Below are positions 22,276 to 30,251 of a stretch of DNA of 37,921 bases, piece by piece. This stretch comes from an uncultured Lachnospiraceae bacterium. Its GTDB lineage: Bacteria; Bacillota; Clostridia; Lachnospirales; Lachnospiraceae. The stretch lies in assembly GCA_900551235.1 (NCBI GenBank), contig URUU01000017.1:1-37921 (forward strand), written 5' to 3'. The number at the start of each line of letters is the position of its first letter. Within the stretch, counting starts at the first letter, position 1. The notes beneath the pieces were generated by a model. That model had not been told where the DNA came from, did no database searches, and saw only the letters and a program-made list of their open reading frames with translations. A program made the position numbers and the translations under genes.

Positions 22276-23508
22276 ATGGAACAGAACGTATTTGACGTCC
22301 TGAAAGAAAGAGGATTTATTGAGCAGACAACGCACGAAGCAGAGATCAGAGAGCTTCTGGGCAAAGAAAAGGTAACATTTTACATTGGATTTGATGCAAC
22401 CGCAGACAGCCTGACCGCAGGACATTTCCTGACGATCATGGCAATGATGCACATGCAGAGAGCAGGTCACAGACCGATCGCCCTGCTTGGCGGCGGAACC
22501 ACAATGATCGGTGACCCGTCCGGCAAATCCGATATGCGAAATATGATGACAAAAGAAAAGATCGATTACAATGCAAAGCGTTTCCATGAACAGCTTTCCA
22601 GATTCATCGATTTTGACAATAACAAGGCGATCATCGCAAACAATGCAGACTGGCTGCTGGATCTGAATTATGTAGAATTCCTGCGTGAAATCGGGGTACA
22701 TTTCTCAGTCAACAAAATGCTGACTGCAGAGTGCTACAAACAGAGAATGGAAAGAGGACTGACGTTCTTCGAGTTCAACTACATGCTGATGCAGTCCTAC
22801 GATTTCCTGAAACTGAACCAGCTGTACGGCTGCCAGATGGAGCTTGGCGGAAACGACCAGTGGTCCAACATTCTGGGCGGTGTTGACCTGATCCGAAGAA
22901 AAGAACAGAAACCGGCTTACGGTCTGACCTTTAAACTGCTGACCACCAGCGAGGGAATCAAGATGGGCAAGACCATGAAGGGTGCGGTATGGCTGGATCC
23001 GGAGAAGACTTCCCCGTACGAATTCTACCAGTACTGGAGAAACATTGAAGATGTCAAAGTAGAAGAGTGTTTAGGACTTCTGACCTTCCTTCCGATGGAA
23101 GAAGTAAGAAGACTGGGTGCACTCGAAGGTGCAGAGATCAACAAGGCAAAAGAAGTGCTGGCATACGAGATCACAAAGATCGTACATGGCGAAGAAGAAG
23201 CAGAGAAAGCACAGACCGCTGCAAGAGCGCTGTTTGTACAGGGCGGAAAGACCGCAGATATCCCGACTACTTCTTACCCGGCAGCAGAGCTGGAAGAAGG
23301 AAAAGATATCCTGACACTTCTGGTGGATACCAAACTTGCAAAGAACCGTTCCGAAGCAAGAAGACTGGTAACACAGGGCGGTGTTTCTGTCAATGATGTA
23401 AAAGTAACGGATTTTGCAAAAGTATTTACCAGTGCAGATTTTGATGAAGACGGCGTTCTTCTGATCAAAAAAGGAAAGAAAGGCTATCATCAGGTAAAAG
23501 CTGACTAA
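22276..23508 (+). CDS. tyrS: Tyrosine--tRNA ligase
   Basis: Charges tRNA-Tyr. The 410-residue class I synthetase has YIGFDATADSLTAGH (36-50) as the HIGH region, where the motif is degenerate as usual for TyrRS, GDPSGKSDMR (79-88), the substrate site GGNDQWSNILGG (191-202) and KMGKT (229-233) as the KMSKS loop. A C-terminal S4-like RNA-binding domain (KNRSEARRLVTQGGVSVND) completes it. This is the TyrS form found in Bacilli and proteobacteria. The ATG at 22276 has AAGGAGGA upstream. Controlled by the tyrosine T-box directly in front. Followed by a small membrane protein gene and alaS with no visible promoter or terminator between. Confidence 0.97.
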   Translation: MEQNVFDVLKERGFIEQTTHEAEIRELLGKEKVTFYIGFDATADSLTAGHFLTIMAMMHMQRAGHRPIALLGGGTTMIGDPSGKSDMRNMMTKEKIDYNAKRFHEQLSRFIDFDNNKAIIANNADWLLDLNYVEFLREIGVHFSVNKMLTAECYKQRMERGLTFFEFNYMLMQSYDFLKLNQLYGCQMELGGNDQWSNILGGVDLIRRKEQKPAYGLTFKLLTTSEGIKMGKTMKGAVWLDPEKTSPYEFYQYWRNIEDVKVEECLGLLTFLPMEEVRRLGALEGAEINKAKEVLAYEITKIVHGEEEAEKAQTAARALFVQGGKTADIPTTSYPAAELEEGKDILTLLVDTKLAKNRSEARRLVTQGGVSVNDVKVTDFAKVFTSADFDEDGVLLIKKGKKGYHQVKAD

Positions 23509-23539
23509 AGCACGTGCAAAAAGCACAGGAGGTGGCAAT

Positions 23540-23689
23540 ATGGCAATACTGACAACCTTTATCACAAGCATTGTAGAAATGCTGATCCTTGCAGGTGTAT
23601 CCTACGGCGGAATCCGCCTCGGAAAAGTGCTGCGTGACCGCAAGGACGCAAAAATGCAGGCAGAAGTACAGCCTGAAAAACAGATTTAG
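23540..23689 (+). CDS. Small membrane protein of unknown function (49 aa)
   Basis: A 49-residue frame reads MAILTTFITSIVEMLILAGV, then SYGGIRLGKVLRDRKDAKMQ and AEVQPEKQI. Residues 4-25 form one hydrophobic helix, then a Gly-rich turn and a charged tail. AGGAGGTG lies 5 bases before the ATG, a near-ideal ribosome site, which strongly suggests real translation. It sits 31 bases after tyrS and 20 before alaS and would be made from the same T-box-controlled mRNA. I do not recognise a family. The positive residues after the helix suggest the C-terminus faces the cytoplasm. Confidence 0.72.
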   Translation: MAILTTFITSIVEMLILAGVSYGGIRLGKVLRDRKDAKMQAEVQPEKQI

Positions 23690-23709
23690 ATCACACAGGA
23701 GGATTTGTT

Positions 23710-26349
23710 GTGAAAGCATATGGAGTAAACGAACTTAGAAAAATGTTCCTTGAATTTTTCGAAAGCAAGGGACATCTGGCAATGAAGAGCTTTTCACTGG
23801 TTCCGCACAATGATAACAGTCTTCTGATTATCAATTCCGGTATGGCACCTCTGAAACCATACTTTACGGGAGCAGAAAAGCCGCCAAGAACACGTGTTAC
23901 AACCTGCCAGAAATGTATCCGTACAGGCGATATCGAGAACGTAGGTAAGACAGCAAGACATGGTACCTTCTTTGAAATGCTGGGTAACTTCTCTTTCGGC
24001 GATTATTTCAAACACGAAGCGATCGCCTGGTCCTGGGAGTTTTTGACCCAGGTAGTCGGACTGGACCCGGAAAGACTGTATCCGTCTATTTACGAGAACG
24101 ATGACGAAGCGTTCGAAATCTGGAACAAAGAGATTGGCATTGCACCGGAGCGTATCTTCCGTTTTGGAAAAGAAGACAACTTCTGGGAGCATGGTGCAGG
24201 TCCTTGCGGTCCGTGTTCTGAGATCTACTATGACCGCGGTGAAAAATACGGCTGCGGCAAACCGGGATGTACCGTCGGATGTGAGTGCGACCGTTACATG
24301 GAAGTATGGAATAACGTATTTACCCAGTTTGAGAACGACGGAAAAGGCAATTATAGCGAGCTGAAGCAGAAGAACATCGATACTGGTATGGGACTGGAAC
24401 GTCTGGCTGTTGTTGTTCAGGATGTTGATTCTATTTTTGATGTAGATACTCTGCAGGCACTTCGCAACAAAGTGTGTGAATTTGCAAATATAAAATATCA
24501 GCAGGATGATGCAAAAGACGTATCCATCCGTCTGATCACCGACCATATCCGTTCTGCTACCTTTATGATCTCCGATGGTATCATGCCGTCAAACGAAGGA
24601 CGCGGCTATGTACTGCGCCGTCTGATCCGCCGTGCGGCACGCCACGGAAAGATGCTTGGCATCGAGGGCAACTTCTTAAGCAGACTGAGTGAGACTGTCA
24701 TCGAAGGTTCCAAAGACGGATATCCGGAACTGGAAGAAAAGAAAGAGTTCATTTTTAATGTGCTGACCAAAGAAGAAGAAAAATTCGGCAAGACCATTGA
24801 TCAGGGTCTTGATATCTTAAACGGTATGGAAGAAGAAATGAAAGGAAAAGGCGAGAAAGTACTTTCCGGAGCAAATGCATTTATGCTGTATGATACGTAT
24901 GGATTCCCGCTGGATCTGACAAAAGAAATCCTGGAAGAGAAAGGATACAGCATCGACGAGGACGGCTTCAAAGCTGCAATGGAAGAGCAGAGAGTCAAAG
25001 CCAGAAGTGCACGTAAAGTATCCAACTATATGGGAGCCGATGCAACCGTTTACGATGAGATCGATCCGTTGGTTACATCTGAATTTGTAGGATACGATAA
25101 ACTTTCTTATGAATCTGACATCACCGTACTTACAACGGAGACAGAAGTTGTAGATGCCGTTTCTGATGGAGACAGGGCAACAATCTTCGTAGAGAAGACA
25201 CCATTCTATGCAACCATGGGCGGTCAGGAAGGCGATACCGGTGTGATCCGCACCGCAGATGCTGAGTTCAAAGTAGAAGAAACGATCAAACTGCTGGGAG
25301 GCAAGATCGGACATGTCGGATATGTGACAAAGGGCATGTTCAAAGTTGGCGACAAAGTGATGCTGGAAGTTGCACCGGCAGAAAGGGCAGATACCTGCAA
25401 GAACCACAGTGCAACCCATCTGCTGCAGAAAGCACTCAAAACCGTACTCGGAAACCATGTAGAACAGAAAGGTTCCCTGGTAACTCCGGACAGACTGCGT
25501 TTTGACTTCACACATTTTGAGGCAATGACAGCAGAAGAGATCGCAAAGACAGAAGCACTGGTCAATAAAGAAATACAGGCAAACCTTCCGGTTGTGACAA
25601 AGATCATGAACATCGACGAAGCTAAGAAAACAGGAGCAATGGCACTGTTTGGAGAGAAATATTCTGAAAACGTACGTGTTGTATCTATGGGAGACTTTTC
25701 CATCGAACTGTGCGGCGGTACGCATGTGACAAGCACCGGCGAGATCCAGGCATTCAAGATCGTATCCGAGGCAGGTGTTGCATCCGGTGTAAGACGTATC
25801 GAAGCACTGACCGGTCAGGGAGTATTTGCATATTATAGAAATGTAGAAGAACAGCTGGCAAAAGCAGCAGCCCTTCTGAAAGCCGGAACGCATGAAGTAT
25901 GTGACAAGATTGAACATCTGCAGGCAGAAGTAAAATCCCTGCACAGCGAGAACGAAGCTCTGAAGAGCAAGATGGCACAGGGAGCACTTGGAAATGTCAT
26001 GGACAAGGTTACCGAAGTCAAAGGTGTGAAATTGCTGGCAGCTGCACTGGAAGGCGTTGACATGAACGGACTGCGTGACCTTGGAGACCAGCTCAAAGAA
26101 AAACTGGGCGAAGGCGTCGTAGTACTGGCATCTGCTAACGACGGAAAAGTATGCCTGATGGCAACTGCAACCGACGGAGCAATGAAACAGGGTGCACATG
26201 CCGGAAATCTGGTCAAAGGCATCGCACAGATCGTCGGTGGCGGCGGCGGCGGAAGACCGAATATGGCACAGGCCGGCGGCAAAAATCCGGATAAGATCCC
26301 GGAAGCGATCGCAGCAGTAGCAGGAATTCTGGAAGGTCAGATCAAATAA
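23710..26349 (+). CDS. alaS: Alanine--tRNA ligase
   Basis: Charges tRNA-Ala and edits mischarged Ser/Gly. The 879-residue chain has class II motif 1 and 2 regions near the start (FFESKGH, TTCQKCIRTGDIENVGKTARH, FFEMLGNFSFGDYFK). The editing domain has the zinc ligands HSATH (His565 and His569) and CGGTH (Cys668 and His672). A C-terminal coiled coil and DHHA1 domain end in the glycine run GGGGGGRPNMAQAGG. GTG at 23710 has AGGAGGA 6 bases upstream. No alanine T-box or separate promoter is visible in the 20-base gap before it, so it appears to depend on the tyrS promoter and T-box. Confidence 0.97.
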   Translation: MKAYGVNELRKMFLEFFESKGHLAMKSFSLVPHNDNSLLIINSGMAPLKPYFTGAEKPPRTRVTTCQKCIRTGDIENVGKTARHGTFFEMLGNFSFGDYFKHEAIAWSWEFLTQVVGLDPERLYPSIYENDDEAFEIWNKEIGIAPERIFRFGKEDNFWEHGAGPCGPCSEIYYDRGEKYGCGKPGCTVGCECDRYMEVWNNVFTQFENDGKGNYSELKQKNIDTGMGLERLAVVVQDVDSIFDVDTLQALRNKVCEFANIKYQQDDAKDVSIRLITDHIRSATFMISDGIMPSNEGRGYVLRRLIRRAARHGKMLGIEGNFLSRLSETVIEGSKDGYPELEEKKEFIFNVLTKEEEKFGKTIDQGLDILNGMEEEMKGKGEKVLSGANAFMLYDTYGFPLDLTKEILEEKGYSIDEDGFKAAMEEQRVKARSARKVSNYMGADATVYDEIDPLVTSEFVGYDKLSYESDITVLTTETEVVDAVSDGDRATIFVEKTPFYATMGGQEGDTGVIRTADAEFKVEETIKLLGGKIGHVGYVTKGMFKVGDKVMLEVAPAERADTCKNHSATHLLQKALKTVLGNHVEQKGSLVTPDRLRFDFTHFEAMTAEEIAKTEALVNKEIQANLPVVTKIMNIDEAKKTGAMALFGEKYSENVRVVSMGDFSIELCGGTHVTSTGEIQAFKIVSEAGVASGVRRIEALTGQGVFAYYRNVEEQLAKAAALLKAGTHEVCDKIEHLQAEVKSLHSENEALKSKMAQGALGNVMDKVTEVKGVKLLAAALEGVDMNGLRDLGDQLKEKLGEGVVVLASANDGKVCLMATATDGAMKQGAHAGNLVKGIAQIVGGGGGGRPNMAQAGGKNPDKIPEAIAAVAGILEGQIK

Positions 26350-26391
26350 AAAAGAACCGAAAATTTTTAACGAGAAAAAAGAAGAAAAATC

Positions 26392-26419
26392 TTGACGTTT
26401 CGAGAAAATATGCTATAAT
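26392..26419 (+). promoter_or_regulatory. rpsU promoter
   Basis: TTGACG (26392-26397), 16-base spacer with TG just upstream of the -10, TATAAT (26414-26419). Start near 26426. Confidence 0.82.
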
Positions 26420-26445
26420 GTCAGAAGTGCAATAAAATACCCAGA

Positions 26446-26473
26446 CAGTTGTATTATGCACAATCTACAACTG
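26446..26473 (+). promoter_or_regulatory. Hairpin in the rpsU leader
   Basis: CAGTTGTA (26446-26453) pairs with TACAACTG (26466-26473) around a 12-base loop, ending one base before the purine-rich GAGGGAGG ribosome-binding region. It may tune rpsU translation; no T tract follows. Confidence 0.4.
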
Positions 26474-26495
26474 GAGGGAGGTTAGGTGTGAATTT

Positions 26496-26672
26496 ATGTC
26501 AAATGTAATCGTAAAAGAAAACGAGACTTTGGACAGTGCTTTACGCCGTTTCAAAAGAAACTGCGCAAAGGCTGGTATTCAGCAGGAGATTCGTAAAAGA
26601 GAACATTACGAAAAACCGAGCGTAAGAAGAAAAAAGAAATCCGAAGCAGCGCGTAAGCGTAAATACAACTAA
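26496..26672 (+). CDS. rpsU: 30S ribosomal protein S21
   Basis: A 58-residue small-subunit protein near the mRNA exit region. It begins SNVIVKENETLDSALRRFK, the family signature, and has the very basic C-terminus PSVRRKKKSEAARKRKYN. Length matches typical S21. AGGTG lies 7 bases before the ATG, with a second purine-rich site further up. It has its own promoter, leader hairpin and terminator, so it is a single-gene unit between alaS and a D,D-carboxypeptidase gene. Confidence 0.96.
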   Translation: MSNVIVKENETLDSALRRFKRNCAKAGIQQEIRKREHYEKPSVRRKKKSEAARKRKYN

Positions 26673-26685
26673 TATGTGCAATGGA

Positions 26686-26716
26686 GCCTCTGGCAGTGAT
26701 GCCGGAGGTTTTCTTT
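26686..26716 (+). terminator. Rho-independent terminator after rpsU
   Basis: CCTCTGGC (26687-26694) pairs with GCCGGAGG (26701-26708), one G-U pair, loop AGTGAT, then TTTTCTTT. Confidence 0.85.
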
Positions 26717-26834
26717 CATTTACAGGAAATGATATCCTGCAAATCAAAAACGTTCTGCATTCTATTGGAATTGCGGGCATAAAAGAGCTGTCTGCTCCCT
26801 ATACTGATAATATAAGAAAAACAGGGGCGTTTAT

Positions 26835-28034
26835 ATGAAGAGATGGCAAAAAAAATACTGCAGTATACTGCTGGCTGTAACTCTTGCGGTATCAGGAATG
26901 ATTCTGAAAACTCCAGAGAGAGTCTGTGCGGAGAATGTGGAAATCGAATCTCCGGCAGCCTGCCTGATGGAGCTGACAACCGGAAAGATTTTATATGAAA
27001 AAGAAGCAGATGTGAAACGAAGTCCGGCAAGCGTGACAAAGATCATGACGGTTCTGCTGATCATGGAAGCAATCCAGAGCGAAAAGATTGCATTGCAGGA
27101 TGAAGTAGTGACAAGCGCACATGCCAGGTCTATGGGCGGCTCCCAGGTATTTCTGGAAGAAGGCGAAAAACAGACGGTTGAGACATTGCTGAAATGTATT
27201 CTGGTAGCCTCCGGAAACGATGCTTCGGTGGCGATGGCAGAATACATAGGCGGCAGTGAAGAAGCGTTTGTACAGAAAATGAATGAGAGGGCGGCAGCTC
27301 TTGATATGAAAAATACACATTTTGTGGACTGCTGCGGTCTGACGGATTCGGATGACCACTATACGACACCGCGTGATATCGCAGTTATGTCACGGGAACT
27401 GCTGCTGCATTTTCCGCAGGTTGAACAGTACACGACAATCTGGATGGAAGATATCACACATGTTACGGCAAAGGGCAGCAGTACATTCGGACTGACAAAC
27501 ACGAATAAGCTTCTGCGAAGCTATGATGGCTGCATTGGACTGAAAACCGGCAGTACGAGCAAGGCGAAATTCTGTGTATCAGCGGCAGCGAAAAGGGGTG
27601 ATATCACACTGATCAGCGTGATCATGGCAGGATCAGATTCAAAAATCCGTTTTGCCAATGCGGCGGCACTGCTTAACTATGGATTTGGAATCTGCCGGAT
27701 CTATAAGGATGAAGCACCGCCGGCAGCAGGAGAAGTGCGGATCACCGGCGGAAAGAAACGCAGTATGCTCTGTATATATCGAGAAACGTTTTCTTATCTG
27801 GATACCGAAGGGATTGATTTTTCAAAGATCGAGCGCAGGCAGGTGATGGAAACAGCACTTGCGGCACCGGTGAAAAAAGGGACAAAAGCAGGGGAGCTAC
27901 AGTACTTTCTGAATGGACAGAAAATAGGAAGCGTGGATATCCTCACCGAGGAGGAGGTGGCAAGGGCAGGGTTTCTGGATTATTTTATGGAAAGTCTGGA
28001 TGCACTGCTGATGCAGAACGAACAGACAGCTTGA
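26835..28034 (+). CDS. dacF: D-alanyl-D-alanine carboxypeptidase (DacF-like), copy 1
   Basis: Penicillin-binding protein of the S11 family that trims the terminal D-Ala from peptidoglycan stem peptides outside the membrane. The 399-residue precursor has a signal peptide (about 1-32, basic MKRWQKKYC, then a hydrophobic core). The active-site motifs are SVTK (Ser66-Lys69), SGN (126-128) and KTG (237-239). A C-terminal beta domain and a final amphipathic helix (FLDYFMESLDALL) fit membrane attachment. The ribosome site is weak. DacF in spore formers is often expressed in the forespore; I could not identify a convincing sigma-F or sigma-G promoter here. A paralogue lies 3 kb downstream. Confidence 0.9.
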   Translation: MKRWQKKYCSILLAVTLAVSGMILKTPERVCAENVEIESPAACLMELTTGKILYEKEADVKRSPASVTKIMTVLLIMEAIQSEKIALQDEVVTSAHARSMGGSQVFLEEGEKQTVETLLKCILVASGNDASVAMAEYIGGSEEAFVQKMNERAAALDMKNTHFVDCCGLTDSDDHYTTPRDIAVMSRELLLHFPQVEQYTTIWMEDITHVTAKGSSTFGLTNTNKLLRSYDGCIGLKTGSTSKAKFCVSAAAKRGDITLISVIMAGSDSKIRFANAAALLNYGFGICRIYKDEAPPAAGEVRITGGKKRSMLCIYRETFSYLDTEGIDFSKIERRQVMETALAAPVKKGTKAGELQYFLNGQKIGSVDILTEEEVARAGFLDYFMESLDALLMQNEQTA

Positions 28035-28043
28035 AAATATCTT

Positions 28044-28072
28044 TTGACCAGGATAACATCCTATGTTATATT
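28044..28072 (+). promoter_or_regulatory. Promoter of the phosphoesterase gene, placing the start at the ATG
   Basis: TTGACC (28044-28049), 17 bases, TATATT (28067-28072). The usual start distance puts +1 at about 28079, the A of the ATG. The spacer holds a small inverted repeat, AGGAT-AAC-ATCCT (28050-28062). Confidence 0.5.
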
Positions 28073-28078
28073 TGTAGT

Positions 28079-28879
28079 ATGAAAAAAATAAAACACACAT
28101 TTTATAATATTAACACAGAAAAAGCACAAAATACAGAGAAAAGAACAGGTGACGAACTGGTTCTTTTCTGTTTAAGTGATCTTCATGGAAACGAATATGG
28201 ACAGCAGAACCGTGTGATCGTGGAAGCTGCATGGGATCAGAAGCCAGATCTGATACTGGCAGCAGGAGATATGTTAAGCGGAGAGAAAGAAGAGAGCGAC
28301 GCAGTTGCGGTCGCTCTGCTTTCACGCCTTGTTGATCTGGCCCCGGTCTGTTTTACGGACGGCAATCATGAGATGCAGGTGAAGAAATTTTGCCCGGAGC
28401 GTTATAAAGCCTTTATGGAAGGTCTGGAAAAGGGCGGGGTACAGGTGCTTCACAACGAAACATGGTGCACCGAAACCGGCGGACAGAAGGTAGCGGTGAC
28501 AGGCTATGAACTTCCGTGGGAATATTACCGGCGGTTTAACCGCAAACATCCATCGGCGGAAGAAATCGTCAAAAGTATCGGAACAAGGCAGGAGGATGCA
28601 TACCAGATTCTTCTGACGCACAATCCGGTGTTCTTTGAAGAATATGCAAGGTGGGGAGCCGATTTTGCTTTTGCGGGACATCTGCATGGGGGATTTATCC
28701 GTCTGCCGTTTCTGGGCGGAGTGATCAGTCCGCAGTTTCAGGTTTTCCCGAAATATGACAGAGGGCTTTATCAGCGTGGAGAGAGCCATCTGGTGGCAGG
28801 AGCAGGGATGGGAGATCATTCCTGGATGTTCCGCATCAACAATCCGCCCGAGATGATCACTGTGCGGATCAAGAGGTGA
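28079..28879 (+). CDS. Calcineurin-like metallophosphoesterase
   Basis: A 266-residue phosphoesterase with the full metal set: DLHG (Asp34, His36), GDM (Gly63-Asp64), GNHE (Asn96-His97), His181 (LTHNP) and GHLHGG (200-205). This resembles the YkuE/YaeI-type branch, whose members act on phospholipid or nucleotide phosphates; the substrate here is unknown. No clear signal peptide is present. The first 25 residues (MKKIKHTFYNINTEK...) are a basic, unconserved-looking lead. The ATG at 28079 has no Shine-Dalgarno and lies where a good promoter would start transcription, so the mRNA may be leaderless. An upstream in-frame TTG at 28031 overlaps the dacF stop and also lacks a ribosome site. It ends 5 bases before scpA. 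Confidence 0.85.
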   Translation: MKKIKHTFYNINTEKAQNTEKRTGDELVLFCLSDLHGNEYGQQNRVIVEAAWDQKPDLILAAGDMLSGEKEESDAVAVALLSRLVDLAPVCFTDGNHEMQVKKFCPERYKAFMEGLEKGGVQVLHNETWCTETGGQKVAVTGYELPWEYYRRFNRKHPSAEEIVKSIGTRQEDAYQILLTHNPVFFEEYARWGADFAFAGHLHGGFIRLPFLGGVISPQFQVFPKYDRGLYQRGESHLVAGAGMGDHSWMFRINNPPEMITVRIKR

Positions 28880-28884
28880 AGCCG

Positions 28885-29649
28885 ATGGGGATTGCAGTAA
28901 AATTACAGGCATTTGAAGGGCCGCTCGATCTGCTTCTGCATCTGATCGAGAAAAACAAGGTCAGTATCTATGATATCCCGATCGCTGAGATCACAGATCA
29001 GTATATGGAATATATTCACGAGATGAAAAAACAGGATCTTGGCATGATGAGCGAGTTTCTTCTGATGGCGGCAACACTTCTGGATATCAAATCCCGGATG
29101 CTGCTTCCCAAAGAGGTCAATGAAAAAGGTGAGGAGGAAGATCCGCGTCAGGAGCTGGTCCAGCAGCTTCTGGAGTACAAAATGTACAAATACATGTCCT
29201 ATGAACTGAAAGAGCGCAGACAGGATGCGGCGCAGGTTTTATATCACGAGCCGGATCTGCCGCAGGAGGTACGCTCTTACCGGCAGCCGGTATCGGCAGA
29301 AGAACTGCTTTCCGGTGTGACGCTGGTGAAAATGCACCAGATCTTCCGGGATGTCATGCGCAGACAGAACAACCGCATCGATCCGGTCCGCAGTACTTTT
29401 GGTACCTTAAAAAAAGAAGAAGTCGATCTGGAGCAGACGCGGCAGAAAGTGGCACAGTATATTGCACAGCACGAAATCTGTGATTTCAGGCAGATTCTGC
29501 AGGGTCAGACAACAAAAATGCAGATCATAGTTACATTCCTTGTGATTCTGGAAATGATGAAAGAAGGATGGCTTGAGATTATTCAGGAAGAAATTTTCGG
29601 AAATATCCGGATCACCAGAAAGAAGGAATTTTTACCGGAGGAAATTTAG
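28885..29649 (+). CDS. scpA: Segregation and condensation protein A
   Basis: Kleisin subunit that bridges the SMC dimer in the bacterial condensin complex, needed for chromosome compaction and segregation. The 254-residue sequence starts KLQAFEGPLDLLLHLIEKNKVSIYDIPI, the diagnostic N-terminal block, followed by FLLMAATLLDIKSRMLLP. The C-terminal winged helix ends ILEMMKEGWLEIIQEEIFG. The ATG at 28885 has AGAGGTGA 5 bases upstream and lies 5 bases after the phosphoesterase stop; an in-frame GTG at 28876 overlaps that ribosome site. scpB follows immediately. Confidence 0.95.
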   Translation: MGIAVKLQAFEGPLDLLLHLIEKNKVSIYDIPIAEITDQYMEYIHEMKKQDLGMMSEFLLMAATLLDIKSRMLLPKEVNEKGEEEDPRQELVQQLLEYKMYKYMSYELKERRQDAAQVLYHEPDLPQEVRSYRQPVSAEELLSGVTLVKMHQIFRDVMRRQNNRIDPVRSTFGTLKKEEVDLEQTRQKVAQYIAQHEICDFRQILQGQTTKMQIIVTFLVILEMMKEGWLEIIQEEIFGNIRITRKKEFLPEEI

Positions 29650-29650
29650 T

Positions 29651-30232
29651 GTGAGAGAAACAGCAGAGCAGAAAAAAGCAGAAGCTGCCGTTGAGGCGAT
29701 CCTCTTTGCAATGGGCGGTTCGGTAGAAATCGAAAAAATTGCCGCGGCACTTGGATGGGAAGTGAAAAGGGCAGAAGAACTGCTTGCCCATATGATGGAG
29801 AAATATAAAAAGGCAGACCGGGGCATACAGATCATAGAACTTGGGCATGCATATCAGCTCTGTACGAAAAAAGAACTGTATGAATACCTGATCCGGGTGG
29901 CGAAACAGCCCAAAAAAGCAGTTCTGTCGGATGTGGCACTGGAAACCCTGTCGATTATTGCCTACAAACAGCCGGTGACCAAAGCAGAGATCGAGAAGAT
30001 CCGCGGTGTAAAGAGTGATCATGCGATCAATAAACTGATAGAATATGATCTGGTAAAAGAACTGGGCCGCATGGATGCACCGGGGAAACCGATCGTATTT
30101 GGGACAACAGAGGAGTTCCTGCGCAGCTTTGGTGTTCAGTCATTGGAAGAACTACCGGTGATCAGCACCGTTAAGATCGAAGATTTCAAAGCGGAAGCGG
30201 AAGAAGAAGTACTGCTAAAACTTGATATATAA
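29651..30232 (+). CDS. scpB: Segregation and condensation protein B
   Basis: Forms a dimer that binds ScpA in the SMC complex. The 193-residue protein has two winged-helix domains. AAVEAILFAMGGSVEIEKIAAALG is the first; the hallmark LETLSIIAYKQPVTKAEIEKIRGVKSD leads the second. LGRMDAPGKPIVFGTTEEFLRSFG closes it. GTG at 29651 is the start, with GGAGGA 8 bases upstream, one base after the scpA stop; longer frames reaching back into scpA (29573) lack support. Length is normal for the family. Confidence 0.94.
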   Translation: MRETAEQKKAEAAVEAILFAMGGSVEIEKIAAALGWEVKRAEELLAHMMEKYKKADRGIQIIELGHAYQLCTKKELYEYLIRVAKQPKKAVLSDVALETLSIIAYKQPVTKAEIEKIRGVKSDHAINKLIEYDLVKELGRMDAPGKPIVFGTTEEFLRSFGVQSLEELPVISTVKIEDFKAEAEEEVLLKLDI

Positions 30233-30251
30233 AAGGATTGGAGATGTTTTT

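Noticed and set aside
23690..23709. Separate alanine T-box or promoter before alaS
   Set aside because: Only 20 bases separate the small gene from alaS and they hold just the ribosome site.
24817..26199. Long minus-strand open frame (460 codons) opposite alaS
   Set aside because: It lies wholly inside alaS, has no ribosome site and a Cys/His/Phe-rich composition typical of an antisense shadow of a conserved gene.
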